DNA of 64,000 nt from DATBLY01 sp963705545 (GTDB taxonomy: Bacteria > Actinomycetota > UBA4738 > HRBIN12), in NCBI GenBank assembly GCA_963705545.1, contig CAVPJX010000004.1, positions 310,001 to 374,000 on the forward strand, given 5' to 3'. Below, piece after piece: positions 36,402 through 44,891 of the stretch (position 1 is the stretch's first letter; each line of letters starts with the position of its first letter). A program made the position numbers and the translations under genes. The notes under the pieces were generated by a model. It was not told the origin of the DNA. It saw only the letters and a program-made list of their open reading frames with translations, and ran no database searches.

Positions 36402-37685
36402 TCAGACCGCGCGGTCGTACCGGTCGCGCTCCCAGTCGGTCACGGTCTCGCGCCAGGCCTTGAGCTCCCAGGCGCGTGACGTGGCGAAGTAGTCGGAGAA
36501 CTCGGTCCCGAGGGCGGTCCGCAGCCCCGCGTCCCCCTCGAACGCGTGGAGCGCCGACTCGAGCGAGCCCGGGAGCGCGGGCAGGTCCGCCCGCGCGTAC
36601 GCGTCGCCCTCGACCGGGTCGGGCGGGACGGCGCCGCGCGAGATCCCGTCGGCGGCAGAAGCGGCGAGCGCCGCCAGGGCGAGGTACGGGTTCGCGTCCG
36701 CCCCCGGCCGTCGGCACTCGAAGCGCCAGAGCTCCGGCCGCGACGACCGGATCGCCCGGATCGCGCACGATCGGTTCTCGTGGCCCCACGTGGCGTTCAC
36801 GGGCGCGAACCAGCCCGGGACGAGCCGCTTGTACGAGTTGACGGTCGGGTTCAGCAGCAGTGAGGCCGCGGGAAGGTGGTCGAGCACGCCGGCGATCGCG
36901 GCCGTGAAGACCTCGGGGAGCGGGTCCGTCGTCCCAGCCGCCGCGAAGGCGTTCGTCGCGCCGTTCCACAACGACAGGTGGATGTGCCCGCTCGAGCCTT
37001 CCTCGCCGGGCACCGTCTTGGCCAGGAAGCTCGCGCGCAGGTCCATCGACGCGGCGACCTGCTTCGTGGCGAACTTCACGAGCGCGGCGTCGTCGGCCGC
37101 CGCCATGCCGCGCGAGGCCTCGAGGTTCAGCTCCAGGAGCCCGGGGCCGGCCTCCGTGTGCACGGCGGAGAGCGCGACCCCCATCGCGTCGAGGGCGTCG
37201 GAGAGCTCCCGGATGAACCGCTCGTAGCGACCGATCTCGGCGAGGCTGTAGCTGATCCCGCTCGACATCGGCTCGCCATGGGCGTCCCAGATCCGCACCT
37301 CGTACTCGACCGCGGCGAGCGGTTCGTACCCGAGCGCGTCGAGCGACTCCAGCGTGTGCGCGTAGACCTCCCGGGACGCCAGCGTGCAGGGGGACCCGTC
37401 CGGCCAGCTCGGGGTCGCCAGGCAGACGGCCCACCCGGGGCGCCAGCGGAGGGGACGGAGCGTCGCGGGTTCCGGCCGCACGACGAGGTCCGCCGCGCCG
37501 GTCCGGATCCCGAATCGTTCGTAGTCGGCGATCGGCGTGTCGATCGGATCGAGGCCGAGGATCAGGTCCGTCATCACGGTGCCGTGCTCGACCGCGGACG
37601 CGAAGGCGTCCGCGCTGAGCGCCTTGCCGCGGATCGACCCGTTCATGTCGGGGATCCCGAGGAGGACCCGGTCGTGCTCGCTCAC
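36402..37685 (-). CDS. Glutamine-synthetase-like gamma-glutamyl-amine ligase (GS-like 1)
   Basis: A 427-residue GS fold. Metal ligands E127-x-E129 (V-E-Y-E-V) and E178/E185, H234-x-H236 (G-H-I-H-L-S), the N-P-T-V-N-S-Y-K-R-L-V-P-G arginine loop and R-F-E-C-R-R-P-G-A-D-A-N-P-Y are all present. The family includes PuuA and GlnA3/GlnA4, which join glutamate to amines instead of ammonia. The N-terminal domain is short, as in those enzymes, and no adenylylation Tyr loop is seen. GTG 37685 overlaps the aminotransferase stop (GTGA); it ends a four-gene minus-strand operon. Confidence 0.85.
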   Translation of the reverse strand: MSEHDRVLLGIPDMNGSIRGKALSADAFASAVEHGTVMTDLILGLDPIDTPIADYERFGIRTGAADLVVRPEPATLRPLRWRPGWAVCLATPSWPDGSPCTLASREVYAHTLESLDALGYEPLAAVEYEVRIWDAHGEPMSSGISYSLAEIGRYERFIRELSDALDAMGVALSAVHTEAGPGLLELNLEASRGMAAADDAALVKFATKQVAASMDLRASFLAKTVPGEEGSSGHIHLSLWNGATNAFAAAGTTDPLPEVFTAAIAGVLDHLPAASLLLNPTVNSYKRLVPGWFAPVNATWGHENRSCAIRAIRSSRPELWRFECRRPGADANPYLALAALAASAADGISRGAVPPDPVEGDAYARADLPALPGSLESALHAFEGDAGLRTALGTEFSDYFATSRAWELKAWRETVTDWERDRYDRAV

Positions 37686-39055
37686 GCCGGGCCCCCGCGG
37701 CCCGGCGTGCCCTCGAGCCGGGCCGCGATCGCGCGCTCGACGTCACCGATCGCCGCCGCGAAGCGATCGATCATCTCGGCGAGCTCGGCGTCGGTGCTGG
37801 TGTACGCCGGTGCCAGCAGGACCTGATCGCCGACGTAGCCGTCGGCCTGCGGATGGGTCGACGTGACGAGCAGGTCGTGCGCGAACGCGGTGTCGTCGAC
37901 CATGGCCGCGGCGTCGAGATCGACGGGCAGGAACGACGCCCCGTCGCGCGGATCCACGAGCTCGACCCCGAGCAGGAACCCGCGTCCCCGGACCTCCTTC
38001 ACGATCGCCGATCCGGCGAGGGCGGCCTCCAGCTCGTCGCGGAGCGCCGGCCCGCGATCCGCGACGCGGTCGATCCACCCGCCGTCGTCCAGGAGATCGA
38101 GGACCTTCAGGCCCACGGCGGAGGGCAGCGGCGCGCCGTCCCACGTGTGGCCGAGGTCGAACTCCCGCGAGCCGTGATCCAGCGCGTCGTAGACGTGCTG
38201 CCGGCACAAGACGCCGCCGAGCGGCGCGTAGCCGGCGCCGAGCGCCTTCCCGATCGCCACGATGTCCGGCTCGATCGGGAGTTGGTGGGCGGCCAGCCAC
38301 GTGCCGACCCGTCCCATGCCGGTCACGACCTCGTCGAAGCAGATCAGGAACCCGTGCGCGTCCCGGCGCTCGGCGAGCCCCTGCCAGAAGCGTTCGGGCG
38401 GCGAGTACGCCGGATGGGCCGCCGCGCCGACGGGCTCGCAGACGAAGGCGGCGATCGTCTCCGGGCCCGCCTCCTCGAGGAGGCGGTCGAGCTCGTGCAG
38501 CGCCGCCTCCCCGGTCGGATCGAACCGGTCGGTCGAGGGCGGGAGGTGCAGGTGGTCGGCGAGGTAGGGCTCGTACGGCGACCGCACCGTGGCCCGTCCC
38601 GACAGGGCCAGGGTCCCCATCGTCGATCCGTGGTACGCCTGTGCCGGCGAGATCACGCGCCAGCGATCCGTCTCACCGCGCTCCACGTGGTACAGGCGCG
38701 CGAGCTGCAGCGCCGTCTCGTTCGCCTCGGAGCCGCCGGAGACCAGCCGCACCCGCGCCATCTCCGGCGCGGCGACCTCCAACAGGCGGTCGGCGAGGAC
38801 CTCCTGCGGCTCGCTCGTGAAGTGGTGGTTGTAGAAGTACGAGAGGCGCCCGGCCTGTTCGGCCGCCACCTCGACGACCTCGGGCACGCCGTGGCCCAGG
38901 CAGGTGACCATCGCCCCACCCGAGCAGGCGTCGAGGATCCGTCGCCCGTCGCCAGTCGTCAGCCAGACGCCGTCGCCGGCGACGATCTCCGGATAGGCGA
39001 GGTCGAGGAAGCGGGGGAAGACGCTCGTCGCGTCCGCTCCGATCGTGCCGGGCAC
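37682..39055 (-). CDS. Class III PLP aminotransferase 1
   Basis: A 457-residue class III aminotransferase. PLP ligands are clear: S-G-G-S-E-A-N-E phosphate site, D241 in F-D-E-V-V-T-G and K270 in I-G-K-A-L-G-A-G-Y. Members transaminate terminal amino groups of diamines, omega-amino acids or GABA. In this operon it could convert the free amine of a glutamylated diamine, or the final omega-amino acid. The GTG lies 4 nt after the amidotransferase stop; it is paralogous to the gene at 39779, with matching lengths and motifs. Confidence 0.88.
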   Translation of the reverse strand: MPGTIGADATSVFPRFLDLAYPEIVAGDGVWLTTGDGRRILDACSGGAMVTCLGHGVPEVVEVAAEQAGRLSYFYNHHFTSEPQEVLADRLLEVAAPEMARVRLVSGGSEANETALQLARLYHVERGETDRWRVISPAQAYHGSTMGTLALSGRATVRSPYEPYLADHLHLPPSTDRFDPTGEAALHELDRLLEEAGPETIAAFVCEPVGAAAHPAYSPPERFWQGLAERRDAHGFLICFDEVVTGMGRVGTWLAAHQLPIEPDIVAIGKALGAGYAPLGGVLCRQHVYDALDHGSREFDLGHTWDGAPLPSAVGLKVLDLLDDGGWIDRVADRGPALRDELEAALAGSAIVKEVRGRGFLLGVELVDPRDGASFLPVDLDAAAMVDDTAFAHDLLVTSTHPQADGYVGDQVLLAPAYTSTDAELAEMIDRFAAAIGDVERAIAARLEGTPGRGGPA

Positions 39056-39059
39056 CGCC

Positions 39060-39779
39060 TCAAGCCTCCGGCCTGTGGGCGGCGTCCGCCGGACGTCGAG
39101 CGATCCGCTCCAGGAAGCCGTCCAGCAGCCTCCAGGCGTTGCGCCGGCTCTCGCCGGCGATCCGGTGCGTCTCGGTCAGCAAGGCGTCGGGGTCGACGCC
39201 GTCCGCGTCGAGCTCGTGGCGGTAGACCCGGACCCACTCGTCCATGATCTCGGTCGTCACCTCCGGATGGAACTGCAGGCCGAGCGACCGGCCCGCGACG
39301 AACGCCTGGGGGCCGATGTCGGTCTCGGCGATCACGGTCGCGTCCGGCGGCAGCCGGAACGTGTCGAAGTGCCACTGGAACCAGGGGCCTTCCGGGATCA
39401 GCTCCGGGTCGGAGCTGCGCACCGGCAACCATCCGATCTCGGACTCCTCTGAGCGGTAGACCTCGCCGCCGAGCACCCGCGCCAGCATCTGGCCGCCGAA
39501 GCACAGCCCGAGCACCGGGACGTCGGCGTCCACCGCTCGGCGCATCAGCTCGGCCTCCCGTGGCACGAACGACTTCGTGTCGTCGAACGCCGCGAACTCG
39601 GAGCCGAGCGACACGACCAGGTCGTAGTCGGTGGGGTCCACCGCGCGATCGTCGAGGTCGATCCGGTACGTCTCGATGTCCGCCCCGCGTTCCCGGAGCC
39701 ACTCGGTGACGTGTCCGGCCGGGGTCGGATCCTCATGCTGCAGGATCAGCGCTCGCAGCGGCTCGTCCCTGGGCTCCAT
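39060..39779 (-). CDS. Class I glutamine-amidotransferase-like hydrolase
   Basis: A 239-residue GATase1 protein with the triad C93 (G-L-C-F-G-G-Q), H171 and E173 (Q-F-H-P-E-V). No synthetase domain is attached. Stand-alone members of this group hydrolyse gamma-glutamyl amides or are annotated as GMP-synthase-like amidotransferases. Its place between two aminotransferases and upstream of a glutamylating ligase supports release of glutamate from a gamma-glutamylated product. Its ATG overlaps the stop of aminotransferase 2 by one base. Confidence 0.82.
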   Translation of the reverse strand: MEPRDEPLRALILQHEDPTPAGHVTEWLRERGADIETYRIDLDDRAVDPTDYDLVVSLGSEFAAFDDTKSFVPREAELMRRAVDADVPVLGLCFGGQMLARVLGGEVYRSEESEIGWLPVRSSDPELIPEGPWFQWHFDTFRLPPDATVIAETDIGPQAFVAGRSLGLQFHPEVTTEIMDEWVRVYRHELDADGVDPDALLTETHRIAGESRRNAWRLLDGFLERIARRPADAAHRPEA

Positions 39780-41209
39780 CAGCTGCCTCCTTTCGTTGGC
39801 GCCGTGCCTGTGGAGAGCTCTTCGTCGACGGCCTCCGTGACCCGTCGGACGGCGTCGGCGAAGCGCGACACCATCTCGCCGAGCTCCTCGTCGGTCGCCA
39901 CGAACGCGGGAGCGAACAGCGTCTGATCGCCCGCGTAGCCGTCGCGGGTCGGCTGCGTCGACAGCGTGATGAGTCCGGCGTCGAACGCGGCGCGGTCGAT
40001 CCGTCCCCCCACGCGGAGCTCCGGCGGCAGGAAGGACGCACCGTCGCGCGGGTCGGCGTAGCGAACGCCGAGCAGGTACCCGTGGCCGAGCACCTCGTGG
40101 ACGATCGGGATGCCCCGGAGCGCTCGTTCAAGCTCCTCACGCAGCGACCGGCCTCGCTCGTGCACGCGTTCGATGAGGCCTTCGGAACGGACCGCGTCCA
40201 GTACGGCCAGGCCGACCGCGCACGACAAGGGGGCGCCGTCCCAGGTGTGACCGAGGCTGAAGCGCCTCGAGCCTCGCGCGATCGCCTCGTACACCGGCTC
40301 GGCGCAGAGCACCGCCCCGATCGCCGCGTAGCCGCCGCCGAGGCCCTTCGCGGTCGCGATGATGTCGGGCGTGCACGCCGTGGCCGCGCCGGCGAACCAT
40401 CGCCCGGTTCGGCCGACCCCGGTGACGATCTCGTCGAAGCAGACCAGGAACCCGTGTCGATCGCGGCGCTCGGCCAGGCCCTCCCAGAACCGCGCGGGCG
40501 GCGTGTAGCCGGGGAGCGCCGCCGCGCTCACCGGCTCGCAGAAGTAGGCCGAGACCGTGCCCGGCCCGGCCGCCTCGAGCGCCCGATCGAGCGCCTCCAG
40601 CGCCGCCTCGCCGGTCGGGTCGTGGGGCCACGTGCTGGGCGGGATGTGCAGGTGGGCGGGCAGATACGGTTCGAACGGCCGCTGCAGACCCGGCCGACCG
40701 GTCAGCGCGAGCGTCTCCATCGTCGGTCCGTGATACGCCTGGGCCGGCGAGATCACCTGCCAGCGCTCGGGTTCGCCGCGTTCCACGTGGTAGCTGCGCG
40801 CCAGCTGGATCGCCAGCTCGTTCGCGTCGGCGCCGCTCGTGACGAACCGGACCCGGCTGAAGCCGTCGGGCGCGACGTCGACCAGCTCGCGCGCGAGCCG
40901 CTCCTGGGCGGGGTTAGTGAGGCGCTCGTTGTGGACGTAGGCGAGGCGCTCGGCCTGGGCGCGGGCGGCGGCGACGATATCGTGACGACCGAGGCCGAGC
41001 GTGGCCGCCATCGAACCGCCGCTCATCGCGTCGAGGTACCGCCGGCCGTCCGCGTCTTCGATCCAGACGCCCTCGCCGCGGACCAGCACCGGGTAGGCGT
41101 GCCCGAGCTCGAGGGGGAGCACCCGCGTGCTCGCGCCGTCGATGGTGGTGCTGATCAGCGGCCTCCTCGGGTGGACGGCGACGGTCTGCTGGAGCGTAGG
41201 GGAACCCAT
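39779..41209 (-). CDS. Class III PLP aminotransferase 2
   Basis: Up to 476 residues from ATG 41209: T-S-G-A-D-A-N-E phosphate site, F-D-E-I-V-T-G, and K288 in A-K-G-L-G-G-G-Y. It aligns closely with aminotransferase 1. The ATG is doubtful: a TACGCT -10 box lies inside the reading frame (41193-41198), and AGGAGG at 41162-41167 stands 6 nt before an ATC codon (41155) where the alignment with the paralog begins. It leads the four-gene operon of aminotransferase, amidotransferase, aminotransferase and ligase. Confidence 0.87.
   Translation of the reverse strand: MGSPTLQQTVAVHPRRPLISTTIDGASTRVLPLELGHAYPVLVRGEGVWIEDADGRRYLDAMSGGSMAATLGLGRHDIVAAARAQAERLAYVHNERLTNPAQERLARELVDVAPDGFSRVRFVTSGADANELAIQLARSYHVERGEPERWQVISPAQAYHGPTMETLALTGRPGLQRPFEPYLPAHLHIPPSTWPHDPTGEAALEALDRALEAAGPGTVSAYFCEPVSAAALPGYTPPARFWEGLAERRDRHGFLVCFDEIVTGVGRTGRWFAGAATACTPDIIATAKGLGGGYAAIGAVLCAEPVYEAIARGSRRFSLGHTWDGAPLSCAVGLAVLDAVRSEGLIERVHERGRSLREELERALRGIPIVHEVLGHGYLLGVRYADPRDGASFLPPELRVGGRIDRAAFDAGLITLSTQPTRDGYAGDQTLFAPAFVATDEELGEMVSRFADAVRRVTEAVDEELSTGTAPTKGGS
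41193..41198 (-). promoter_or_regulatory. -10 box for the aminotransferase operon
   Basis: On the minus strand TACGCT precedes AGGAGG (41162-41167) by 25 nt. It is inside the longest reading frame, implying a start downstream of the ATG at 41209. Confidence 0.45.
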
Positions 41210-41271
41210 CCTCGGCCGTCCAGGAGCGCCCGAGGCGCGCTGAGCCGTTGCGGGCCAGCGGTCCCCCGGGG

Positions 41272-41277
41272 TATACC
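41272..41277 (+). promoter_or_regulatory. -10 box in palindrome GGGTATACCC
   Basis: TATACC lies in the perfect palindrome 41269-41278, 30 nt before the TTG at 41308, which has GGGAG 6 nt upstream. Confidence 0.45.
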
Positions 41278-41307
41278 CGGCACGACCTGGACCGTTGGGA
41301 GCCGGGA

Positions 41308-42138
41308 TTGGTTGGCTCGTCCTCGATACTCCGCTGGTTGCCCGGCGCGGCGCGTGTCGCGCCGTGGCACCGGGCGGCCGGGCAGCAGTTCGACCACCTC
41401 TGTGGCGTGCACTGGGCGTCGATCCTGCTGACCGCCGACGGGGTCGCCGCCACGCCCGAAGCGCTGGCGGTCGAGGCCGGCACCACGGTACCGGCCGGTG
41501 GGTGGCAGGGAGCGCTGCCGCCGGGAGCGGAGCCGCGGCCGGTCCCTAGCGAGGCCGTCCCGGTCGCGCCGAGCCCGGACGCGTCGGGCACCTCGGTGCC
41601 CGGGCTCGCCGAGGCGGTGTCACGTGCGTCGGACGGCTCGCGGACCCTGGTGCCCCTGCGAGCGTCGTGGAACGCGGGGTGGGTCCGGTCGGTGATCGAC
41701 CTCTGCGCCGCCGGCCCGGCCTGGGGGGCGGTGCCGCTGGCGAACGTCCGGACCGGGATGCTCTGGGGCTCGCGCCTCCCGCTGCTCGATGCGATCGCGT
41801 GGCTCGATGGCGACGACGCGGAGGCGCCCGCGCCGGACTGGGACGTCGGGCACTTCGTCACGATCGCGGGGCGGCTCGAGGGCACGGCACGCTCGCTCGT
41901 GATCGTCCGGGACAGCTATCCGAACCTCGGCTGGGACGGACATCACCTTCAACCGCCCGAAGCGCTCGGTGCCGCGCTGTCGCGGGGCGACGGTCGCGAG
42001 GGAGGCGTCGCCCTGTACGTGTCGGAGGCCGATCGCGCCGAGGTGGAGCGAGCGGCGAAGGAGGCCGGGTTCGAGATCGGGTTCTGGGACAACGGCACGC
42101 CATGGCCCGGGGTCGGGACGGAAGGAGCGGGACGATGA
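41308..42138 (+). CDS. DUF6885-like protein of unknown function
   Basis: A ~276-residue soluble protein. L-P-G-A-A-R-V, then H-R-A-A-G-Q-Q-F-D-H-L-C-G-V-H-W is the most conserved-looking region and resembles DUF6885, an actinobacterial family with no known function; the papain-like order of Cys, a later G-H-F-V-T-I and an Asp/Asn (D-S-Y-P-N-L-G) hints at a cysteine-protease-like fold, which is inference only. TTG 41308 is chosen for its ribosome site. Its stop overlaps the ATG of the next ligase gene (ATGA), so it belongs to that operon. Confidence 0.55.
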   Translation: MVGSSSILRWLPGAARVAPWHRAAGQQFDHLCGVHWASILLTADGVAATPEALAVEAGTTVPAGGWQGALPPGAEPRPVPSEAVPVAPSPDASGTSVPGLAEAVSRASDGSRTLVPLRASWNAGWVRSVIDLCAAGPAWGAVPLANVRTGMLWGSRLPLLDAIAWLDGDDAEAPAPDWDVGHFVTIAGRLEGTARSLVIVRDSYPNLGWDGHHLQPPEALGAALSRGDGREGGVALYVSEADRAEVERAAKEAGFEIGFWDNGTPWPGVGTEGAGR

Positions 42139-43457
42139 GCGACGTGCAAGAGATCCTCGCGCGCTGGCAGGAGGACGGGATCGGGTTCGTCCGCTTCGAG
42201 CTTCCCGACATGCACGGGATCTCCCGGTCGAAGACGATCCCGATCGCGCATGCCTCCGACTACGCGCAGCGCGGGCTCAACATGTACGGCGGCGCGAGCG
42301 TCCTGGATACCAGGTCCGACGTGGTCCCCGGGACGCTGTACCACGACGCGGTGGGCTACGCGGATCAGCTGCTCTTCCCCGATCCCGACTCGGCCGCGAT
42401 CCTCCCCTGGGCGGATCGGACCGCGCGGCTCATCTGCGACGCGCGGTGGTACGACGGCGCGCCGCTCGCGGCCACGCCGCGTCACGTCTTCCGACGGGCG
42501 TTGGACAAGGCGCGCTCGATGGGGTTCGAGCCGGTGATCGGCTCGGAGTTCGAGTTCTACCTGCTGACCGGCGACACGCATGAGCGCCTGTTCGAGGGCT
42601 ATCACATCTTCAACACGCTCCGGAACGACCACGTGCCGACGATCCGCCGGATCGTGGAGGAGATGCCCGACGTCGGCGTCGACATCATCACCGCCAATTG
42701 CGAGTACGCCGGGTCGCAATGGGAGATCAACTTCGCTCCCGGTCGCGGGCTGGCCGGGCCGGATCTCGCGTTCACGTTCAAGAACGGCGTGAAGGAGATC
42801 GCGAAGCAGGACGGGTTGCTGGCCACATTCATGACGAAGCCGTGGTCCGGTCACTCGGGGAGCGGTTGCCACACGCATCTCTCGCTCGTGGACGCGACCT
42901 CCGGGGAGAACGTGTTCGGCGACGCCGACGATCCGCAGGGGATGTCGGTCACCTGCCGTTCGTTCATCGCGGGGCTGCTGCGGTACGCGCGCACGATCGA
43001 CGCGGTGATCGCACCCACCGTGAACTGTCTGCGCCGCAGGCGTCCTCACACGTTCAGCCCGTCGAACATCTCCTGGGGCATCGAGGATCGCTCGGCGCTG
43101 GTGCGGGTGAAGGCCGGGTCCGCCGAGAACAAACACATCGAGTACCGTGCCGCGTCGGCGCTGTCGAACCCGTACCTGGTGGGCGCCGCACTGATCCAGG
43201 CGGGGCTGCGCGGGATCGAGGACGGGCTTCCGATCCCCGACCCGTCCAAGCCGGGGATCCCGGCCGAGGACGACGGCGCGTTCGAGAAGCTCCCGACGGA
43301 GCTGGACGGGTCCCTCGACGCGCTCGAGGCGGGTGGAGTGGACTTCTTCGGCGAGGAGTTCGTCACCGCCTACGTCGCGATGCGCCGGTACGAGCTCTCC
43401 CGATTCAACGATCACGTGACCGACTGGGAGCGCACCGAGTACCTGGAGCTGTTCTGA
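42135..43457 (+). CDS. Glutamine-synthetase-like ligase (GS-like 2)
   Basis: A 440-residue GS fold: E-F-E in G-S-E-F-E-F-Y-L, E in S-Q-W-E-I-N-F, H-x-H in G-C-H-T-H-L-S-L, R-R-R-R-P-H-T-F-S-P and H-I-E-Y-R-A-A-S-A-L-S-N-P-Y. The substrate loops differ from GS-like 1 and 4: N-C-L-R-R-R-R replaces N-S-Y/F-K-R, and C is missing from the R-x-E-C-R/R-x-E-Y-R motif, suggesting another acceptor amine. Coupled by overlap to the DUF6885-like gene and followed by the FluG-like pair. Confidence 0.85.
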   Translation: MSDVQEILARWQEDGIGFVRFELPDMHGISRSKTIPIAHASDYAQRGLNMYGGASVLDTRSDVVPGTLYHDAVGYADQLLFPDPDSAAILPWADRTARLICDARWYDGAPLAATPRHVFRRALDKARSMGFEPVIGSEFEFYLLTGDTHERLFEGYHIFNTLRNDHVPTIRRIVEEMPDVGVDIITANCEYAGSQWEINFAPGRGLAGPDLAFTFKNGVKEIAKQDGLLATFMTKPWSGHSGSGCHTHLSLVDATSGENVFGDADDPQGMSVTCRSFIAGLLRYARTIDAVIAPTVNCLRRRRPHTFSPSNISWGIEDRSALVRVKAGSAENKHIEYRAASALSNPYLVGAALIQAGLRGIEDGLPIPDPSKPGIPAEDDGAFEKLPTELDGSLDALEAGGVDFFGEEFVTAYVAMRRYELSRFNDHVTDWERTEYLELF

Positions 43458-43522
43458 GCGCGACCGGAGCCACGCGCGGTCGCCGCGATCGGGGCGAGGC
43501 CCCCGACGCCGCGAAGGACGCC

Positions 43523-44872
43523 GTGCGCCGGCTCGAAGCGCGCGGCGTGGAGGCGGTCGCGCTCGCGATGGTCGACAACGCGGGCGTCACGCTCGTGAAG
43601 TGCGTCCCGATCGACCGGTTCGAGGAGGCGGTCAGGTTCGGGATCGGGCTCTCCCCGGTGTTCACCGTGTTCCTCGTCGACGACCAGATCACGTCGTCGC
43701 CGGACATCGCGGGTCCGACCGGCGACACCCGGCTGATGCCGGATCCGCTCGCGGTCATGCCGCTCGCGGCGAGCCCGGGGTGGGCCATCGCGCCCGTGGA
43801 TCAGCTCGATCAGGAGGGCGTGCCCTACCCGGCGTGCCCCCGAACGTTCGCTCGGCTCATGCTCCGGCGGCTCGACGCATTCGGGCTCGAGCTGCGGGGT
43901 GCCTACGAGCTCGAGTTCTTCCTCGGGAGGCGATCCCTGGACCCGGGCGACGCGGCGCTGGATCCGCCCCCCGCCCACGGTGGTCCCGCCTACAGCGCGA
44001 TCGCGCTCGTCGACGTCGAGCCGTTCGCGACCGCCCTGCTCCGTGCCCTCGGGTCGCAGGGGACCGGCGCGATGCAGTTCCACCCGGAGTACTCGACGGG
44101 CCAGCTCGAGCTCTCGGTCCCGCACGGGACCGGCATCTCCATCGCCGACACCAACCTCGTCGTCCGACACACGATCCGGGCCGTCGCCCGCGACCACGGG
44201 TTCGCCGCCTCGTTCGCGCCGGTGGTGTTCGCCGGGCTCGTGGGGAACGGGCACCACGTGCACCTGAGCCTGTGGAACCGGCGGGGTCGCAACGTGTTCC
44301 ACGGCGGCCGAGGGCCCGACGGCATGACCGCGGAGGCCGAGGCCTTCACGGCGGGCGTCCTGGCGTCGATGCCGGCGCTGACCGCCATCACCTGCCCGTC
44401 GGTCGCGAGCTATCAGCGCCTGCAGCCCCATCGCTGGAGCGGCCCGTGGGCGTGTTGGGGGAGGGAGAACCGCGAGGCCGCGCTGCGGTTCGTCACGGGG
44501 ATGAAGGGCAGCCGTGCCCAGGCGGCGAACCTCGAGGTGAAGGCGATGGACGCCGCCGCGAACCCGTACCTCGCCCTCGGGGCGATCGTCGCGGCCGGGA
44601 TCGATGGGCTCGAGCGCGGGCTGTCGCTGCCGGAGCCCGTGCTCGACGACCCCGCCTCGCTCACCGCGGCGCGCCGCCGGGCGATGGGCATCAGCCGGCT
44701 GCCGGCGTCGCTCGGTGCCGCGATCCGCGTGCTGGAGCGCTCGGACATGCTTCGCGGGGCGATGGGCGACGTCCTGTTCGACGCGTTCCTCGCGACGCGT
44801 CGTGGGGAGCGGGACGCGTTCGAGGGGAAGGATCCGGCCGACGTCGTGCGCGCGCATCGTTGGCGCTACTGA
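43523..44872 (+). CDS. Glutamine-synthetase-like ligase, FluG-type (GS-like 3)
   Basis: A ~449-residue GS fold: E-L-E in A-Y-E-L-E-F-F-L, E in G-Q-L-E-L-S-V, H-V-H in N-G-H-H-V-H-L-S-L-W, R-L-Q-P-H-R-W-S-G and N-L-E-V-K-A-M-D-A-A-A-N-P-Y. The V-K-A-M-D signature is seen in FluG/nodulin-type GS domains. Directly downstream is a FluG-type amidohydrolase; in plants and fungi the two are one fused protein. GTG 43523 is chosen (GAAGGA 5 nt upstream); an in-frame CTG overlapping the previous stop would add 23 residues. GS-like 3 has no obvious ammonia-specific residues. Confidence 0.82.
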   Translation: MRRLEARGVEAVALAMVDNAGVTLVKCVPIDRFEEAVRFGIGLSPVFTVFLVDDQITSSPDIAGPTGDTRLMPDPLAVMPLAASPGWAIAPVDQLDQEGVPYPACPRTFARLMLRRLDAFGLELRGAYELEFFLGRRSLDPGDAALDPPPAHGGPAYSAIALVDVEPFATALLRALGSQGTGAMQFHPEYSTGQLELSVPHGTGISIADTNLVVRHTIRAVARDHGFAASFAPVVFAGLVGNGHHVHLSLWNRRGRNVFHGGRGPDGMTAEAEAFTAGVLASMPALTAITCPSVASYQRLQPHRWSGPWACWGRENREAALRFVTGMKGSRAQAANLEVKAMDAAANPYLALGAIVAAGIDGLERGLSLPEPVLDDPASLTAARRRAMGISRLPASLGAAIRVLERSDMLRGAMGDVLFDAFLATRRGERDAFEGKDPADVVRAHRWRY

Positions 44873-44891
44873 ACGGAAGGGGGCAACCCGG

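Noticed and set aside
41248..41307. TTG 41248 as start of the DUF6885-like gene
   Set aside because: It lies upstream of the TATACC box; TTG 41308 has a good ribosome site.
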